A stretch of DNA of 64,000 bases from Amycolatopsis sp. cg9 (GTDB taxonomy: Bacteria > Actinomycetota > Actinomycetes > Mycobacteriales > Pseudonocardiaceae): assembly GCF_041346945.1 (NCBI RefSeq), contig NZ_CP166850.1:2170001-2234000 (forward strand), written 5' to 3'. The number at the start of each line of letters is the position of its first letter. The stretch's first letter is position 1. The notes under the pieces are model-generated. The model did not search any database. It was not told where the DNA came from and worked only from the letters and a program-made list of their open reading frames with translations. Of this stretch, positions 25,073 through 32,869 are shown one piece after another. The translations under genes and the position numbers were made by a program.

Positions 25073-25999
25073 GTGGACCCGACGAACAGGAGTACGGACG
25101 CGATGGTGAGCAGGCCCGTGACCCGGGACGACCGACCCGGACCGCCGCCGGACGCGCGGCGCCGCGGACGCCGGGCCCGACGCTGGGTGATCGCACTGGT
25201 GGTCCTGGTTTTGCTGCTGGTCGGCGCGGATTTCGGCGCCGCCGCGTACGCCGAGCACATGATCTCGCAGAAGGCGCGCACGCAGCTGCAGCTGACCGAC
25301 GACCCGTCGGTGACGATCCACGGCTTCCCGTTCCTCACGCAGGCGCTCGGCGGTGACTACCGTCACATCAGCGTGTCCGCCGCCGGCCTCCCGGTCGCGG
25401 ACAAGCTCCAGGACGTCGCGGTCAACGCCGAGCTGGAGAACGTCTCGGCCCCGCTGTCCGACCTCACGTCGGGCAACACGAAGTCGATCACCATCGGCGA
25501 GCTGACCGGTTCGGTCACCATCAAGGCCGCCGACCTGGCCCGCCTCTCGCCGCTGGACAAGATCAAGGACCTGCGGATCGAGCCGTCGAGCACCGACTAC
25601 GTCGAGAACGGCGACTCCGGCCAGAGCGAGCCGACGCCGACCACCACGACCGGCGCCGACGGCCAGCCCGTCGACGAGTCGAGCACCGGTGTCCGCATTT
25701 CGGGACACCTTCAGTTCGCGGGCAAGGATCTGGAAATCTTCTGCTTCGCGATGATCGAAGCCGACGCGAAGGGCGGGACGATCAACTTCGTCCCCAAGCG
25801 GCTGCAGTTCGGGAACGACCAGGAGACCACGGTCGTCCCCGCGGCGGTGCAGAAGGCGCTGATGCCGAACTTCAAGGCGTCGATCAACACGAAGGACCTG
25901 CCGCTGTCGGTCACGCCGACCGGCGTGCGGGTGCAGAGCGGATCGGTCACGATCAAGGGCGAAGCGACCAATGTGTCCTTCGCGGACCTGAGCAAGTAG
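25073..25999 (+). CDS. LmeA-like phospholipid-binding protein (DUF2993)
   Basis: 308 aa from the GTG at 25073, preceded by GGAG at 8 nt. An Arg-rich N-terminus leads to one membrane helix (VIALVVLVLLLVGADFGAAAY), then an outer domain of the DUF2993 type: VTIHGFPFLTQALGGDYRHISVSA is its hallmark opening, and a C-terminal NFKASINTKDLPL segment follows. In mycobacteria LmeA (Rv0817c) binds phosphoinositides and aids lipomannan maturation. A low-complexity acidic/Thr insert is seen at ~180-205. Followed at 12 bp by the thioredoxin gene. Confidence 0.88.
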   Translation: MDPTNRSTDAMVSRPVTRDDRPGPPPDARRRGRRARRWVIALVVLVLLLVGADFGAAAYAEHMISQKARTQLQLTDDPSVTIHGFPFLTQALGGDYRHISVSAAGLPVADKLQDVAVNAELENVSAPLSDLTSGNTKSITIGELTGSVTIKAADLARLSPLDKIKDLRIEPSSTDYVENGDSGQSEPTPTTTTGADGQPVDESSTGVRISGHLQFAGKDLEIFCFAMIEADAKGGTINFVPKRLQFGNDQETTVVPAAVQKALMPNFKASINTKDLPLSVTPTGVRVQSGSVTIKGEATNVSFADLSK

Positions 26000-26011
26000 A
26001 GGAGCGGTGCG

Positions 26012-26440
26012 GTGACGGGGCTCTGGGTGCTCGTGGCGACGCTGGTGGCCGCCGCGGCCGTCGGCGTGCTGCTTCGAGCGCGCAACGGGCGCGTGCGCGA
26101 GGCGAAGCCCGCCGCGCGCGCACTGCCCGGCCCCGTCACCGCCGCCCTCGACCCGGCGTCCGCCGTGACGCTGGTCCAGATCTCCACCACCTTCTGCGCG
26201 CCCTGCCGGCACGCGAAGGCCGTCCTCGCCCCGCTCGCCGAGCGGACCGACGGCCTGCACCACGTCGAACTCGACGTCACGAACCAGCCGGAGGTCGCGC
26301 AGTCGCTGTCCGTGCTGCGGACGCCGACCACGATCGCGCTGACCCCGGACGGCCGGGAGCTGCTGCGCGTCGGCGGTGTCCCGAAAGGACCCGAGCTGCT
26401 GGCCGCTCTGCAGCCGCATCTCACGACTCGGACGTCCTGA
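26012..26440 (+). CDS. Membrane-anchored thioredoxin-like protein (ThiX-like)
   Basis: 142 aa from the GTG at 26012, with GGAG upstream. An N-terminal helix (LWVLVATLVAAAAVGVLL) anchors it; a thioredoxin fold follows with redox motif CAPC at 62-65, VELDVTNQPEVAQSLSVL and the cis-proline loop RTPTTIALTPDG. It corresponds to ThiX (Rv0816c). Likely a thiol-disulfide exchange partner of the sulfur genes downstream; substrate not known. Confidence 0.9.
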   Translation: MTGLWVLVATLVAAAAVGVLLRARNGRVREAKPAARALPGPVTAALDPASAVTLVQISTTFCAPCRHAKAVLAPLAERTDGLHHVELDVTNQPEVAQSLSVLRTPTTIALTPDGRELLRVGGVPKGPELLAALQPHLTTRTS

Positions 26441-26468
26441 CCAGGGACCTTCCCGCCGATTGGGATTT

Positions 26469-26505
26469 CTCCCAGAGTGTGAACGTGGTTCCCACTCTGA
26501 GGGAG
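26469..26505 (+). promoter_or_regulatory. Interrupted inverted repeat upstream of the Cys leader peptide
   Basis: CTCCCAGAGTG (26469-26479) pairs with CACTCTGAGGGAG (26493-26505) leaving a 2-nt bulge. It ends 8 bp before the -10 box (TACGCT, 26513-26518) of the leader gene, so it may be an operator; it lacks the T-run expected of a terminator for the thioredoxin gene. Confidence 0.5.
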
Positions 26506-26525
26506 AGCTGGGTACGCTCGCACCC

Positions 26526-26621
26526 GTGACCAGGCTGAGCACCTTCCTCACGCAGCGACGCGCAGTAGACCTCTGCCGCGTCCGCAGCAGCCTGTGTCGC
26601 GCGTCGTCCGACCGGCGCTGA
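26526..26621 (+). CDS. Cysteine-containing leader peptide (putative attenuator)
   Basis: A 31-aa peptide from GTG to TGA. Its core, RRAVDLCRVRSSLCR, closely resembles the conserved actinobacterial leader peptides of the type RRHVDLCRV...LCR that precede sulfur-assimilation genes. A -10 box TACGCT ends 7 nt before the GTG, so the message is probably leaderless. The two Cys codons (positions 17 and 24) would make ribosomes stall when cysteine is scarce and thereby alter expression of the DUF4395-sulfurtransferase-DUF1416 genes; leaderless polycysteine ORFs act this way in mycobacteria. Function here is inferred from that precedent. Confidence 0.8.
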   Translation: MTRLSTFLTQRRAVDLCRVRSSLCRASSDRR

Positions 26622-26701
26622 ACCACGCCCGTCCCCGCCAGCCCTGATGCCGCTGACGCGTGCCGTTCGCACGTAATCTCCCTGCTCCAGCTGGAGGATC
26701 C

Positions 26702-27133
26702 ATGTCCGCCGGACCGGCCGTCGACCCGCGAGGCCCGCGGTTCGCCGCCATCCTGACCACGATCGTGCTCGCGGTCGTGCTGGTCACCCAGTGGTGGCCG
26801 TTGCTGGCGATCCAGACCGTCGTGTTCGCCGTCGGCGCCTTCGTCGGGCTCAAGCCGGCGCCGTACTCGGTGCTCTACCGCACCTTCGTGGCCCCGCGCC
26901 TCGGCCCGACCGACGAGCGAGAGGACGCGGCCCCGCTGCGGTTCGCGCAGGCCGTCGGGTTCGTGTTCGCCTTGGTCGGCACGATCGGCTTCGCCGCGGG
27001 GATCACCCCGCTCGGCATCGTCGCGACGGCCTTCGCGCTCTTCGCGGCCTTCCTCAACGCGGCCTTCGACTTCTGCCTCGGCTGCGAAATGTTCTTGCTC
27101 ATCAAGCGCTTCACCCCCGCCCGCGCGTCCTGA
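26702..27133 (+). CDS. DUF4395 integral membrane protein
   Basis: 143 aa from the ATG at 26702, preceded by GGAGGA. Four hydrophobic helices; the DUF4395 signature is seen in VDPRGPRFAAILTTIVL and, at the end, FLNAAFDFCLGCEMFLLIKR with a conserved CLGC cysteine pair in or near the membrane. Such proteins accompany rhodanese-type sulfurtransferases and thioredoxins and are suspected to move or sense sulfane sulfur; this is not proven. Second gene behind the leader peptide. Confidence 0.88.
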   Translation: MSAGPAVDPRGPRFAAILTTIVLAVVLVTQWWPLLAIQTVVFAVGAFVGLKPAPYSVLYRTFVAPRLGPTDEREDAAPLRFAQAVGFVFALVGTIGFAAGITPLGIVATAFALFAAFLNAAFDFCLGCEMFLLIKRFTPARAS

Positions 27134-27163
27134 AAGTTCAACCCCAGAAAGAGAGTCCGTTCC

Positions 27164-28000
27164 ATGAGCCGTGAAGACGTCCTGGTCACCACCCAGTGGG
27201 CCGAGGAGAACCTGGACACCCCCGGCGTCGTGTTCGCCGAGGTCGACGAGGACACCACCGCCTACGACGGGGGCCACATCCGGGGCGCGGTGAAGTTCGA
27301 CTGGCGCAAGGACCTGCAGGACGGGGTGCGCCGCGACTTCGTCTCCAAGGAGGGCTTCGAGAAGCTCCTGTCGGAGAAGGGCATTTCGAACGACGACCGC
27401 GTGATCCTGTACGGCGGCAACAACAACTGGTTCGCCGCCTACGCGTACTGGTACTTCAAGCTGTACGGCCACGAGAACGTCCAGCTGCTCGACGGCGGGC
27501 GCAAGAAGTGGGAGCTCGACGGCCGTGAGCTGAACTCCGACGAGGTCAAGCGCCCCGCCACCGAGTACAAGGCGCAGGACCAGGACCTGACCCTGCGCGC
27601 GTTCCGCGACGAGGTCGTCCAGTCGATCGGGTCGAAGAACTTCGTCGACGTGCGGTCGCCCGACGAGTTCTCCGGCAAGCTGCTCGCCCCGGCGCACCTG
27701 CCGCAGGAGCAGTCCCAGGTTCCGGGGCACATCCCCGGCGCGTTGAACGTTCCGTGGGCGAAGGTCGCCAACGAAGACGGCACCTTCAAGTCCGAGGACG
27801 AGATCAAGGAGCTCTACAAGGACGAGGGCATCGACGAGGGCAAGGGCACCATCGCCTACTGCCGCATCGGCGAGCGCTCCTCGATCGCGTGGTTCGCGCT
27901 CCACGAGCTGCTGGGCTACGAGGACGTCAAGAACTACGACGGTTCATGGACGGAATACGGCTCGCTCGTCGGCGTGCCGGTCGAGTTGGGAGCCAAGTGA
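27164..28000 (+). CDS. Thiosulfate/3-mercaptopyruvate sulfurtransferase (CysA/SseA type)
   Basis: 278 aa, two tandem rhodanese domains. The N-terminal domain (~10-125) contains YDGGHIRGAVKFDW; the C-terminal domain (~155-275) has VDVRSPDEFSG, HIPGALNVPW and the active-site loop YCRIGERSS with catalytic Cys233. It transfers sulfane sulfur from thiosulfate or mercaptopyruvate to a thiol acceptor. Mycobacterial CysA2 (Rv0815c) has the same neighbours. Its TGA overlaps the next start (TGATG), so the following gene is translationally coupled. Confidence 0.94.
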   Translation: MSREDVLVTTQWAEENLDTPGVVFAEVDEDTTAYDGGHIRGAVKFDWRKDLQDGVRRDFVSKEGFEKLLSEKGISNDDRVILYGGNNNWFAAYAYWYFKLYGHENVQLLDGGRKKWELDGRELNSDEVKRPATEYKAQDQDLTLRAFRDEVVQSIGSKNFVDVRSPDEFSGKLLAPAHLPQEQSQVPGHIPGALNVPWAKVANEDGTFKSEDEIKELYKDEGIDEGKGTIAYCRIGERSSIAWFALHELLGYEDVKNYDGSWTEYGSLVGVPVELGAK

Positions 28001-28311
28001 TGGCGGTTGACGACAGCTGCGGCGCGCCGGTCCAGGAGGCCACGCCCGCGAACTACGACACGCGCGGCCAGGTCGTGCTGGCCGGCAAGGTGACGGGAGC
28101 GAACGGGCCGGTCGGTGGCGCGTTCGTCCGGCTCCTCGACGGCGGCGGCGACTTCACCGGCGAGGTGGTCTCCTCGGCCGACGGCGACTTCCGCTTCTAC
28201 GCGGCGCCGGGCGACTGGACGGTCCGCGCCCTGCACCGCTCCGGCAACGGCGAGGCTTCGGTCACCGCCGAGGGCCCGGGCCTGCACCAGCTGGCGATCT
28301 CGGTCGCCTGA
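28000..28311 (+). CDS. DUF1416 protein (SseC-like)
   Basis: 103 aa, ATG overlapping the sulfurtransferase stop. The N-terminus (DDSCGAPVQEATPANYDTRGQ) contains one conserved Cys; the rest is an Ig-like/transthyretin-like beta-sandwich (VVLAGKVTGANGPVGGAFVRLLD, GDFRFYAAPGDWTVRAL). SseC always accompanies CysA/SseA in actinobacteria and probably supports its sulfur transfer. Biochemical role unknown. Followed by a bidirectional terminator. Confidence 0.92.
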   Translation: MAVDDSCGAPVQEATPANYDTRGQVVLAGKVTGANGPVGGAFVRLLDGGGDFTGEVVSSADGDFRFYAAPGDWTVRALHRSGNGEASVTAEGPGLHQLAISVA

Positions 28312-28328
28312 GTCCCGTAGTTCGTGAC

Positions 28329-28365
28329 GGCCGCCTCGAGGAACTTCGAGTTCCTCGAGGCGGCC
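28329..28365. terminator. Bidirectional terminator between DUF1416 and merR genes
   Basis: A perfect 17-bp stem (28329-28345 with 28349-28365) with a 3-nt TCG loop lies between the convergent stops at 28311 and 28367. On the plus strand a short T-rich stretch (GGCTTTT) follows. Confidence 0.88.
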
Positions 28366-28366
28366 T

Positions 28367-28762
28367 TCACGGCTTTTCGGCCAGAACGCGGGCGGTGTGG
28401 TCCCGCAAGGACGGGCAGGTCTCGATCGGGTGGTCGCGGGGGCAGCGCAGGAAGTGCGTGAGGAACGTTTCCGCGATCGCCAGTTTGCGTTGCCGCTCGG
28501 CCAGTTCCGCGATGCGGTCGCGGACGGCCGCGCGCCAGTCGCCGTGCTCCGGGCCGCGCAGGACGGCGGCGATCTCGTCCAGGCTGAGCAAGCCGGTGTC
28601 CTGCAGCATTTTCGCCGCGGCCAGGCGGTGCAGCTCGTCGGGCCCGTAGTAGCGCTTCCCGCCGCGACGCGCCGCCGGCGTGACCAGGCCGCGTTCGTCC
28701 CAGTACCGCAGCGCGGACACCGAAACGCCCACGGTCGCCGCCGCTTCACCGATCGAAAGCAT
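28367..28762 (-). CDS. MerR-family transcriptional regulator
   Basis: 131 aa from the ATG at 28762. The winged helix is typical: MLSIGEAAATVGVSVSALRYWDERGLV, then the wing RRGGKRYYGPDEL, a dimerisation helix (AELAERQRKLAIAETFLTHFL) and a C-terminal Cys-rich tail (RCPRDHPIETCPSL). The two cysteines may sense oxidants, metals or electrophiles. It is divergent from an MFS drug-efflux gene, which it probably controls through the operator between them. Confidence 0.9.
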   Translation of the reverse strand: MLSIGEAAATVGVSVSALRYWDERGLVTPAARRGGKRYYGPDELHRLAAAKMLQDTGLLSLDEIAAVLRGPEHGDWRAAVRDRIAELAERQRKLAIAETFLTHFLRCPRDHPIETCPSLRDHTARVLAEKP

Positions 28763-28770
28763 GCGGAGAG

Positions 28771-28801
28771 TTGACCTCAAGCCGGGTTGAGGTCGCAAGC
28801 T
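28771..28801 (+). promoter_or_regulatory. MerR-type promoter/operator of the MFS gene (19-bp spacer)
   Basis: A -35 TTGACC (28771-28776) and a -10 CAAGCT (28796-28801) are separated by 19 bp, the over-long spacing MerR regulators untwist. The spacer carries a palindrome ACCTCAA-N6-TTGAGGT (28774-28793), like SoxR/MerR boxes. The MFS GTG lies 6 nt after the -10, so its mRNA is probably leaderless. Confidence 0.78.
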
Positions 28802-28807
28802 GTTTAG

Positions 28808-30163
28808 GTGACCCTAACCTCCCCGGCGACCCGCACCGGCCTGCTCACCGCCGTCTTCCTGGGCAGCTTCATGGCCCTGCTCGACGTCAGCGTGGTGAGC
28901 GTCGCGCTGCCGACCATGCAGCGGACGCTCGGCGCGAGCTTCAGCGGCCTGCAGTGGATCGTCGACGGCTACACCGTCGCGCTCACCGCCGTGATCCTCT
29001 CCGGCGGAACGCTCGGCGACCGCTACGGCCGCAAGCTCGGCTACCTCTGCGGCCTGGGCGTCTTCACCGTCGCGTCGGTCGGTTGCGCGCTGGCGCCGAC
29101 GCTCGAATGGCTGATCGCCGCCCGGGTCGTCCAGGGCTTCGCGGCCTCCGCCGTGATCCCCGGCGCCGTCGCCCTGCTCGCGCACGCCTTCCCCGAACCC
29201 GCCGCCCGGGCGCGGGTGATGGGCCTGTGGGGCACGGTCGCCGGCTGCGCGCTCGTGCTCGGCCCGCTCGTCGGCGGCCCGCTGACCGATGCCTTCGGCT
29301 GGCCGTCGATCTTCCTGATCAACGTGCCGATCGGGCTCGTCGCGGTCCTCACCGGGCGTCGCGGGATCACCGAGTCGCGCGACCCGGCGCACGGCGCGCT
29401 CGACCTGACCGGGCAGGTGCTCGGCGCGCTGTGGATCGGCCTGCTGACGTTCGCCGTGATCGAAGCCGGCCGGCTCGGCGCGAGCCCGGCCGTGCTGGTC
29501 ACCGGGGCCGTCGGGCTCGTCGCGCTGATCGCGTTCGTCGTGGTCGAACTGCGCGTGCCGCACCCGATGCTGCCGGTGCGGTTGTTCACGCGGACCCGCT
29601 TCTCGGTGGCCATCTTCGCCGCGTGGAGCCTCGGGTTCGCGGCCTACCCCGCCGTGTTCCTGATCGGCATCTACCTGCAGCAGGCGCGCGGCGCGACGGC
29701 GACCGAAGCGGGCGTCCAGCTGCTCCCGTACGTCCTGGCCAACGTCGTCGCCGCCTTCACCGCCGGCCGGCTCTCCGCCCGCTACGGCGCCGAGCGGCTG
29801 CTGCCGGTCAGCTACGCCGTCGCGGCGGCGGGCTCGTTCGCGTTCCTGCTCCTCGACGCCGCCACGCCGTACTGGCTGGTCGCGGTGGCCTTCGCGGTCG
29901 CCGGGGCCGGGGTCGGGCTGTCCGTGACGCCGTCGAACATCGTCGGCCTCGCCGGGCTGCCGGGGCACCGCAGCGGGATCGCGTCGGCGACGGTCAACGC
30001 CGCCCGCCAGACCGGCACCGCGCTCGGCGTCGCCGCGCTGGGCGCGCTGCTGGCCGCCGGTCCGACGCTGCCGAGCGGCCTGCACCTGGCCATGGCGGTG
30101 GCCGGGCTGGTCCTGCTGTCGGTGACCGTGCTCACCGCGGCGACCCTGCGCCGGGCCGGCTGA
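28808..30163 (+). CDS. MFS drug-efflux transporter (DHA2/EmrB-QacA type)
   Basis: 451 aa, about 13-14 membrane helices. LLDVSVVSVALPTMQRTLGA is the DHA2 helix 1/motif D1, GGTLGDRYGRKLGY is motif A, and RVVQGFAASAVIPGAVALL is motif B-like. The family exports cationic drugs, antibiotics and detergents with protons. Control by the divergent MerR protein is strongly suggested by the promoter layout. Leaderless GTG start. Confidence 0.92.
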   Translation: MTLTSPATRTGLLTAVFLGSFMALLDVSVVSVALPTMQRTLGASFSGLQWIVDGYTVALTAVILSGGTLGDRYGRKLGYLCGLGVFTVASVGCALAPTLEWLIAARVVQGFAASAVIPGAVALLAHAFPEPAARARVMGLWGTVAGCALVLGPLVGGPLTDAFGWPSIFLINVPIGLVAVLTGRRGITESRDPAHGALDLTGQVLGALWIGLLTFAVIEAGRLGASPAVLVTGAVGLVALIAFVVVELRVPHPMLPVRLFTRTRFSVAIFAAWSLGFAAYPAVFLIGIYLQQARGATATEAGVQLLPYVLANVVAAFTAGRLSARYGAERLLPVSYAVAAAGSFAFLLLDAATPYWLVAVAFAVAGAGVGLSVTPSNIVGLAGLPGHRSGIASATVNAARQTGTALGVAALGALLAAGPTLPSGLHLAMAVAGLVLLSVTVLTAATLRRAG

Positions 30164-30188
30164 GGGCGGGCGGACTATCCTGCGAGGC

Positions 30189-30287
30189 GTGGAAATCCTG
30201 TTTACGACCCTGCTGGTGCTGGCGGGCATCGCGATCACCTGGTTCGCCGTGTACGTCGTCTACCGGCTGTACGCGGACCAGCGCTGA
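30189..30287 (+). CDS. Small single-pass membrane protein
   Basis: 32 aa: a short acidic start (VEIL), one hydrophobic helix (LLVLAGIAITWFAVYVVY) and a basic/polar end (RLYADQR). The -10 TATCCT (30176-30181) ends 7 nt before the GTG, consistent with a leaderless gene. It ends 3 bp before the nitrobindin ATG, so the two are probably one transcript. The membrane orientation and role are unknown; coding is inferred from spacing and composition. Confidence 0.6.
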   Translation: MEILFTTLLVLAGIAITWFAVYVVYRLYADQR

Positions 30288-30290
30288 CCC

Positions 30291-30905
30291 ATGACCGCCA
30301 GCGGCGACGAAGCCATCGCGGCAGCGGAGAAGCGCGCGGAGAGCACCCGGGCGCGCAACCTCCCGCTGTGGGACGACCTGCCCATCCCCAACGACACCGC
30401 GAACCTGCGCGAGGGGGCGAACCTCAACGACGCCTGCCTCGCGCTGCTGCCGCTCGTCGGCGTGTGGCGCGGTGAGGGCGAGGTCGACTACCCGACCATC
30501 GACGGCCCGCGCAAGTTCGCGCAGCAGCTCACGATCTCGCACGACGGCCGGCCCTTCCTGATCCACGAGGCCCGGGCCTGGCTGCTCGACGACGAGGGCA
30601 ACGTCATCCGCCCCGCCGCCCGCGAATCCGGGTTCTGGCGGCCGCAGGAGGACGACACCATCGAGCTGCTGCTCACGCACAACACCGGCATCGTCGAGCT
30701 GTACTACGGCAAGCCGCGCAACCAGACGTCCTGGGAGCTCGGCACCGACGCGGTGGTCCGCACGGCCACGGCGAAGGACGTCACCGCCGCCCAGCGGCTG
30801 TACGGCCTGATCGAGGGCTCCCTCGGCTACGTCGAGGAGCGCGCGATGGTCGGCCAGGAGATGCAGCCCCACAGCTCCGCCCTGCTGCACCGCGTCGTCG
30901 GCTGA
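30291..30905 (+). CDS. Nitrobindin-type heme-binding protein (FABP/THAP4-like)
   Basis: 204 aa. After a helical N-terminus (~1-45), a ten-stranded barrel begins with the signature LVGVWRGEGEVDYPTIDGP and continues QQLTISHDGRPFLIHEARAW and RESGFWRPQEDDTIELLL. The conserved His in the C-terminal strand (SALLHRVV) fits the heme ligand. Bacterial nitrobindins bind ferric heme and isomerise peroxynitrite to nitrate. Homologue in position of Rv0813c. Confidence 0.9.
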   Translation: MTASGDEAIAAAEKRAESTRARNLPLWDDLPIPNDTANLREGANLNDACLALLPLVGVWRGEGEVDYPTIDGPRKFAQQLTISHDGRPFLIHEARAWLLDDEGNVIRPAARESGFWRPQEDDTIELLLTHNTGIVELYYGKPRNQTSWELGTDAVVRTATAKDVTAAQRLYGLIEGSLGYVEERAMVGQEMQPHSSALLHRVVG

Positions 30906-30909
30906 CGGC

Positions 30910-31506
30910 GTGCGCTGGCGGCGGTGTGGCGAGGACGCCGCCCTGCTCGACTGCGACTCGCTCGACCAGTTGCGGGCCGCGCACGCGACCGTGCTGGCCG
31001 CCCGCCCCGCGGGGGTCGTCGACCTCGTGCCCGGCGCGCGCAGCCTGCTCGTCGTCGGGGGCGTAGCCGAGGTGCGGGCGCTGCTGGACGGCGCCGACCT
31101 CACCCACCCGCCCGCCGGCGAGCCGCGCGAAGTCACCCTCGACGTCCACTACGACGGCGAGGACCTCGCCCTGATCGCTTCGGACGCCGGGATCTCCGCG
31201 GCCGCGGTCGTCGACCTGCACACGAAGGCCGTCTACACGGTCGCGTTCACCGGGTTCGCGCCCGGTTTCGGCTACCTGACCGGCCTGCCCGAACCCCTTC
31301 GCCAGCCGCGGCTGGAATCGCCGCGGACCCGCGTCCCGGCCGGCTCGGTCGGGCTGGCGGGCGAGTTCACCGGCGTCTACCCGCGCGAGTCGCCGGGCGG
31401 CTGGCGGCTGCTCGGGCACACGTCGGCGACGCTGTTCGACCCGCACGCGGATCCGCCGGCGCTGTTCGCTCCGGGTGACCGCGTGCGCTTCCGGAGCGTC
31501 CGGTGA
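30910..31506 (+). CDS. pxpB: 5-oxoprolinase subunit PxpB (KipI-like)
   Basis: 198 aa from the GTG at 30910. The cyclophilin-like C-terminal part carries the family motif AFTGFAPGFGYLTGLP and the PRLESPRTRVPAGSVGLAG strand pair. With PxpC and PxpA it forms the ATP-dependent 5-oxoprolinase that opens pyroglutamate to glutamate. Its end overlaps the pxpC start by 4 bp. No pxpA (LamB/YcsF) gene is in the window, so it must be elsewhere or the pair acts otherwise. Confidence 0.92.
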   Translation: MRWRRCGEDAALLDCDSLDQLRAAHATVLAARPAGVVDLVPGARSLLVVGGVAEVRALLDGADLTHPPAGEPREVTLDVHYDGEDLALIASDAGISAAAVVDLHTKAVYTVAFTGFAPGFGYLTGLPEPLRQPRLESPRTRVPAGSVGLAGEFTGVYPRESPGGWRLLGHTSATLFDPHADPPALFAPGDRVRFRSVR

Positions 31507-32351
31507 GGCACCTGGAAGTCCTCGACCCGGGCCGGTACGCGCTGGTCGAGGACCTCGGCAGGACCGGCTACGCGCACCTCGGCGTCGCGCCTTCGGGCGC
31601 GCTGGACACGGCGTCGCTGCGGCTCGCGAACCGCCTGGCCGGCAACGCCGAAGCCGCCGCGGGGATCGAAGCCCTGCTCGGCGGCCTCTCGGTGCGGTTC
31701 TCCGCCGCGGCGACGGTCGCCGTCACCGGCCCGGCGGTCGGGGTCGTCGTCGACGGCCGCTCGTTCGGCTCCCACGTGCCGGTGCCGGTGCGCGCCGGGC
31801 AGACGCTGTCGATCGGCACGCCGGTGACCGGGCTGCGCTGCTACCTGGCGGTGTCCGGCGGCATCGCCGTCGAGCCGGTGCTGGGCAGCCGGTCGCGGGA
31901 CGTCCTGTCCGGCATCGGCCCGGCGCCGCTGCGGGCCGGCGACGTGCTCCCGCTCGGCGCGCCGACGGGGGTCCCGGCGGGCGCGGACGTCGTCGTCCCC
32001 GTCCCGGCGCCGGGCGAACTCGTGGTGCCGGTGACCCTCGGCCCCCGCGACGACTGGCTCGACGACGCGGCCGGCGGGCTCTCGGCGTGGTGGACGGTCA
32101 CCGCCGAATCGAACCGCGTCGGCCTGCGCCTCGACGGGCCGCCGCTGCGCCGGGCGATCGACGGCGAGCTGCCCAGCGAAGGCGTCGTCACCGGCTCGAT
32201 CCAGGTGCCGCCGAACGGGCGGCCGGTGGTGTTCCTCGCCGACCACCCGACCACCGGCGGCTACCCCGTCGCGGCCGTCGTCCGCGCGGGCGCGCTGAAC
32301 GCGCTCGCGCAGGCCCGGCCGGGCACCCGCGTCCGGTTCCGGATGTCCTGA
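31503..32351 (+). CDS. pxpC: 5-oxoprolinase subunit PxpC (KipA-like)
   Basis: 282 aa, GTG overlapping pxpB. Shows LEVLDPGRYALVEDLGRTGYAHLGVAPSGA, the usual opening, then LANRLAGNAEAAAGIEALLGG, and near the C-terminus the conserved SEGVVTGSIQVPPNGRPVVFLADHPTTGGYP. It is the partner of PxpB. Ends ~100 bp before the ParB-like gene. Confidence 0.92.
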   Translation: MRHLEVLDPGRYALVEDLGRTGYAHLGVAPSGALDTASLRLANRLAGNAEAAAGIEALLGGLSVRFSAAATVAVTGPAVGVVVDGRSFGSHVPVPVRAGQTLSIGTPVTGLRCYLAVSGGIAVEPVLGSRSRDVLSGIGPAPLRAGDVLPLGAPTGVPAGADVVVPVPAPGELVVPVTLGPRDDWLDDAAGGLSAWWTVTAESNRVGLRLDGPPLRRAIDGELPSEGVVTGSIQVPPNGRPVVFLADHPTTGGYPVAAVVRAGALNALAQARPGTRVRFRMS

Positions 32352-32449
32352 AAGTCCGCTACCGCCAGGCGGGTGAGACCGCGATCACGGCGTGCACCCG
32401 TCCGGGTAGGGGCTGGAACCATGTCGCGCCGCCACCCGTCCTGATAGTC

Positions 32450-32869
32450 GTGGAACAGGTGACGATCAGCGGTGGCACGGGTTTCCTCGACGTGAACACG
32501 CGGGCGCGGGCGGAGCTCCCGCAGTCGCTGCGGATCGCGCTGGCGACCGGGCAGCTGCGCCGCCCGCTGGCCACCACGCTCGGCCCCGTCCTCGACCTGC
32601 TCGTCGACGGCGACTACCGCGTGAGCGGGCCGGAACGGCTCGCCGCGGACCAGGAGCTGACGCCGACCGACACGTGGCCGCCGTCCGACGAAGCCCGCGT
32701 CGGGTACTACCGGACCGCCATCCGCACCGGGCACCGGCCGGTCGCGGTGGTGCTGGCCGACGGCGAACGCGAGCTGATCATCGACGGCCACCACAAGATC
32801 GCCGCGTACCGCGCGGAAGCGGTCGCGCCGGCGATCGTGCGGATCACTCAGGCGTACTCGCCCTCGTAG
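32450..32869 (+). CDS. Hypothetical protein with ParB-like IIDGHHK motif
   Basis: 139 aa from the GTG at 32450; a GTG at 32459 is an alternative start. A short region near residues 109-126 (GERELIIDGHHKIAAYRAE) resembles the DGHHR/ERxxA motif of ParB/Srx-fold proteins. The rest (TGQLRRPLATTLGPVLDLLVDGDY; TWPPSDEARVGYYRTAI) is not recognised. No ParA or DNA-binding domain is present. It overlaps the end of the convergent pabC-like gene by 22 bp. Confidence 0.55.
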   Translation: MEQVTISGGTGFLDVNTRARAELPQSLRIALATGQLRRPLATTLGPVLDLLVDGDYRVSGPERLAADQELTPTDTWPPSDEARVGYYRTAIRTGHRPVAVVLADGERELIIDGHHKIAAYRAEAVAPAIVRITQAYSPS

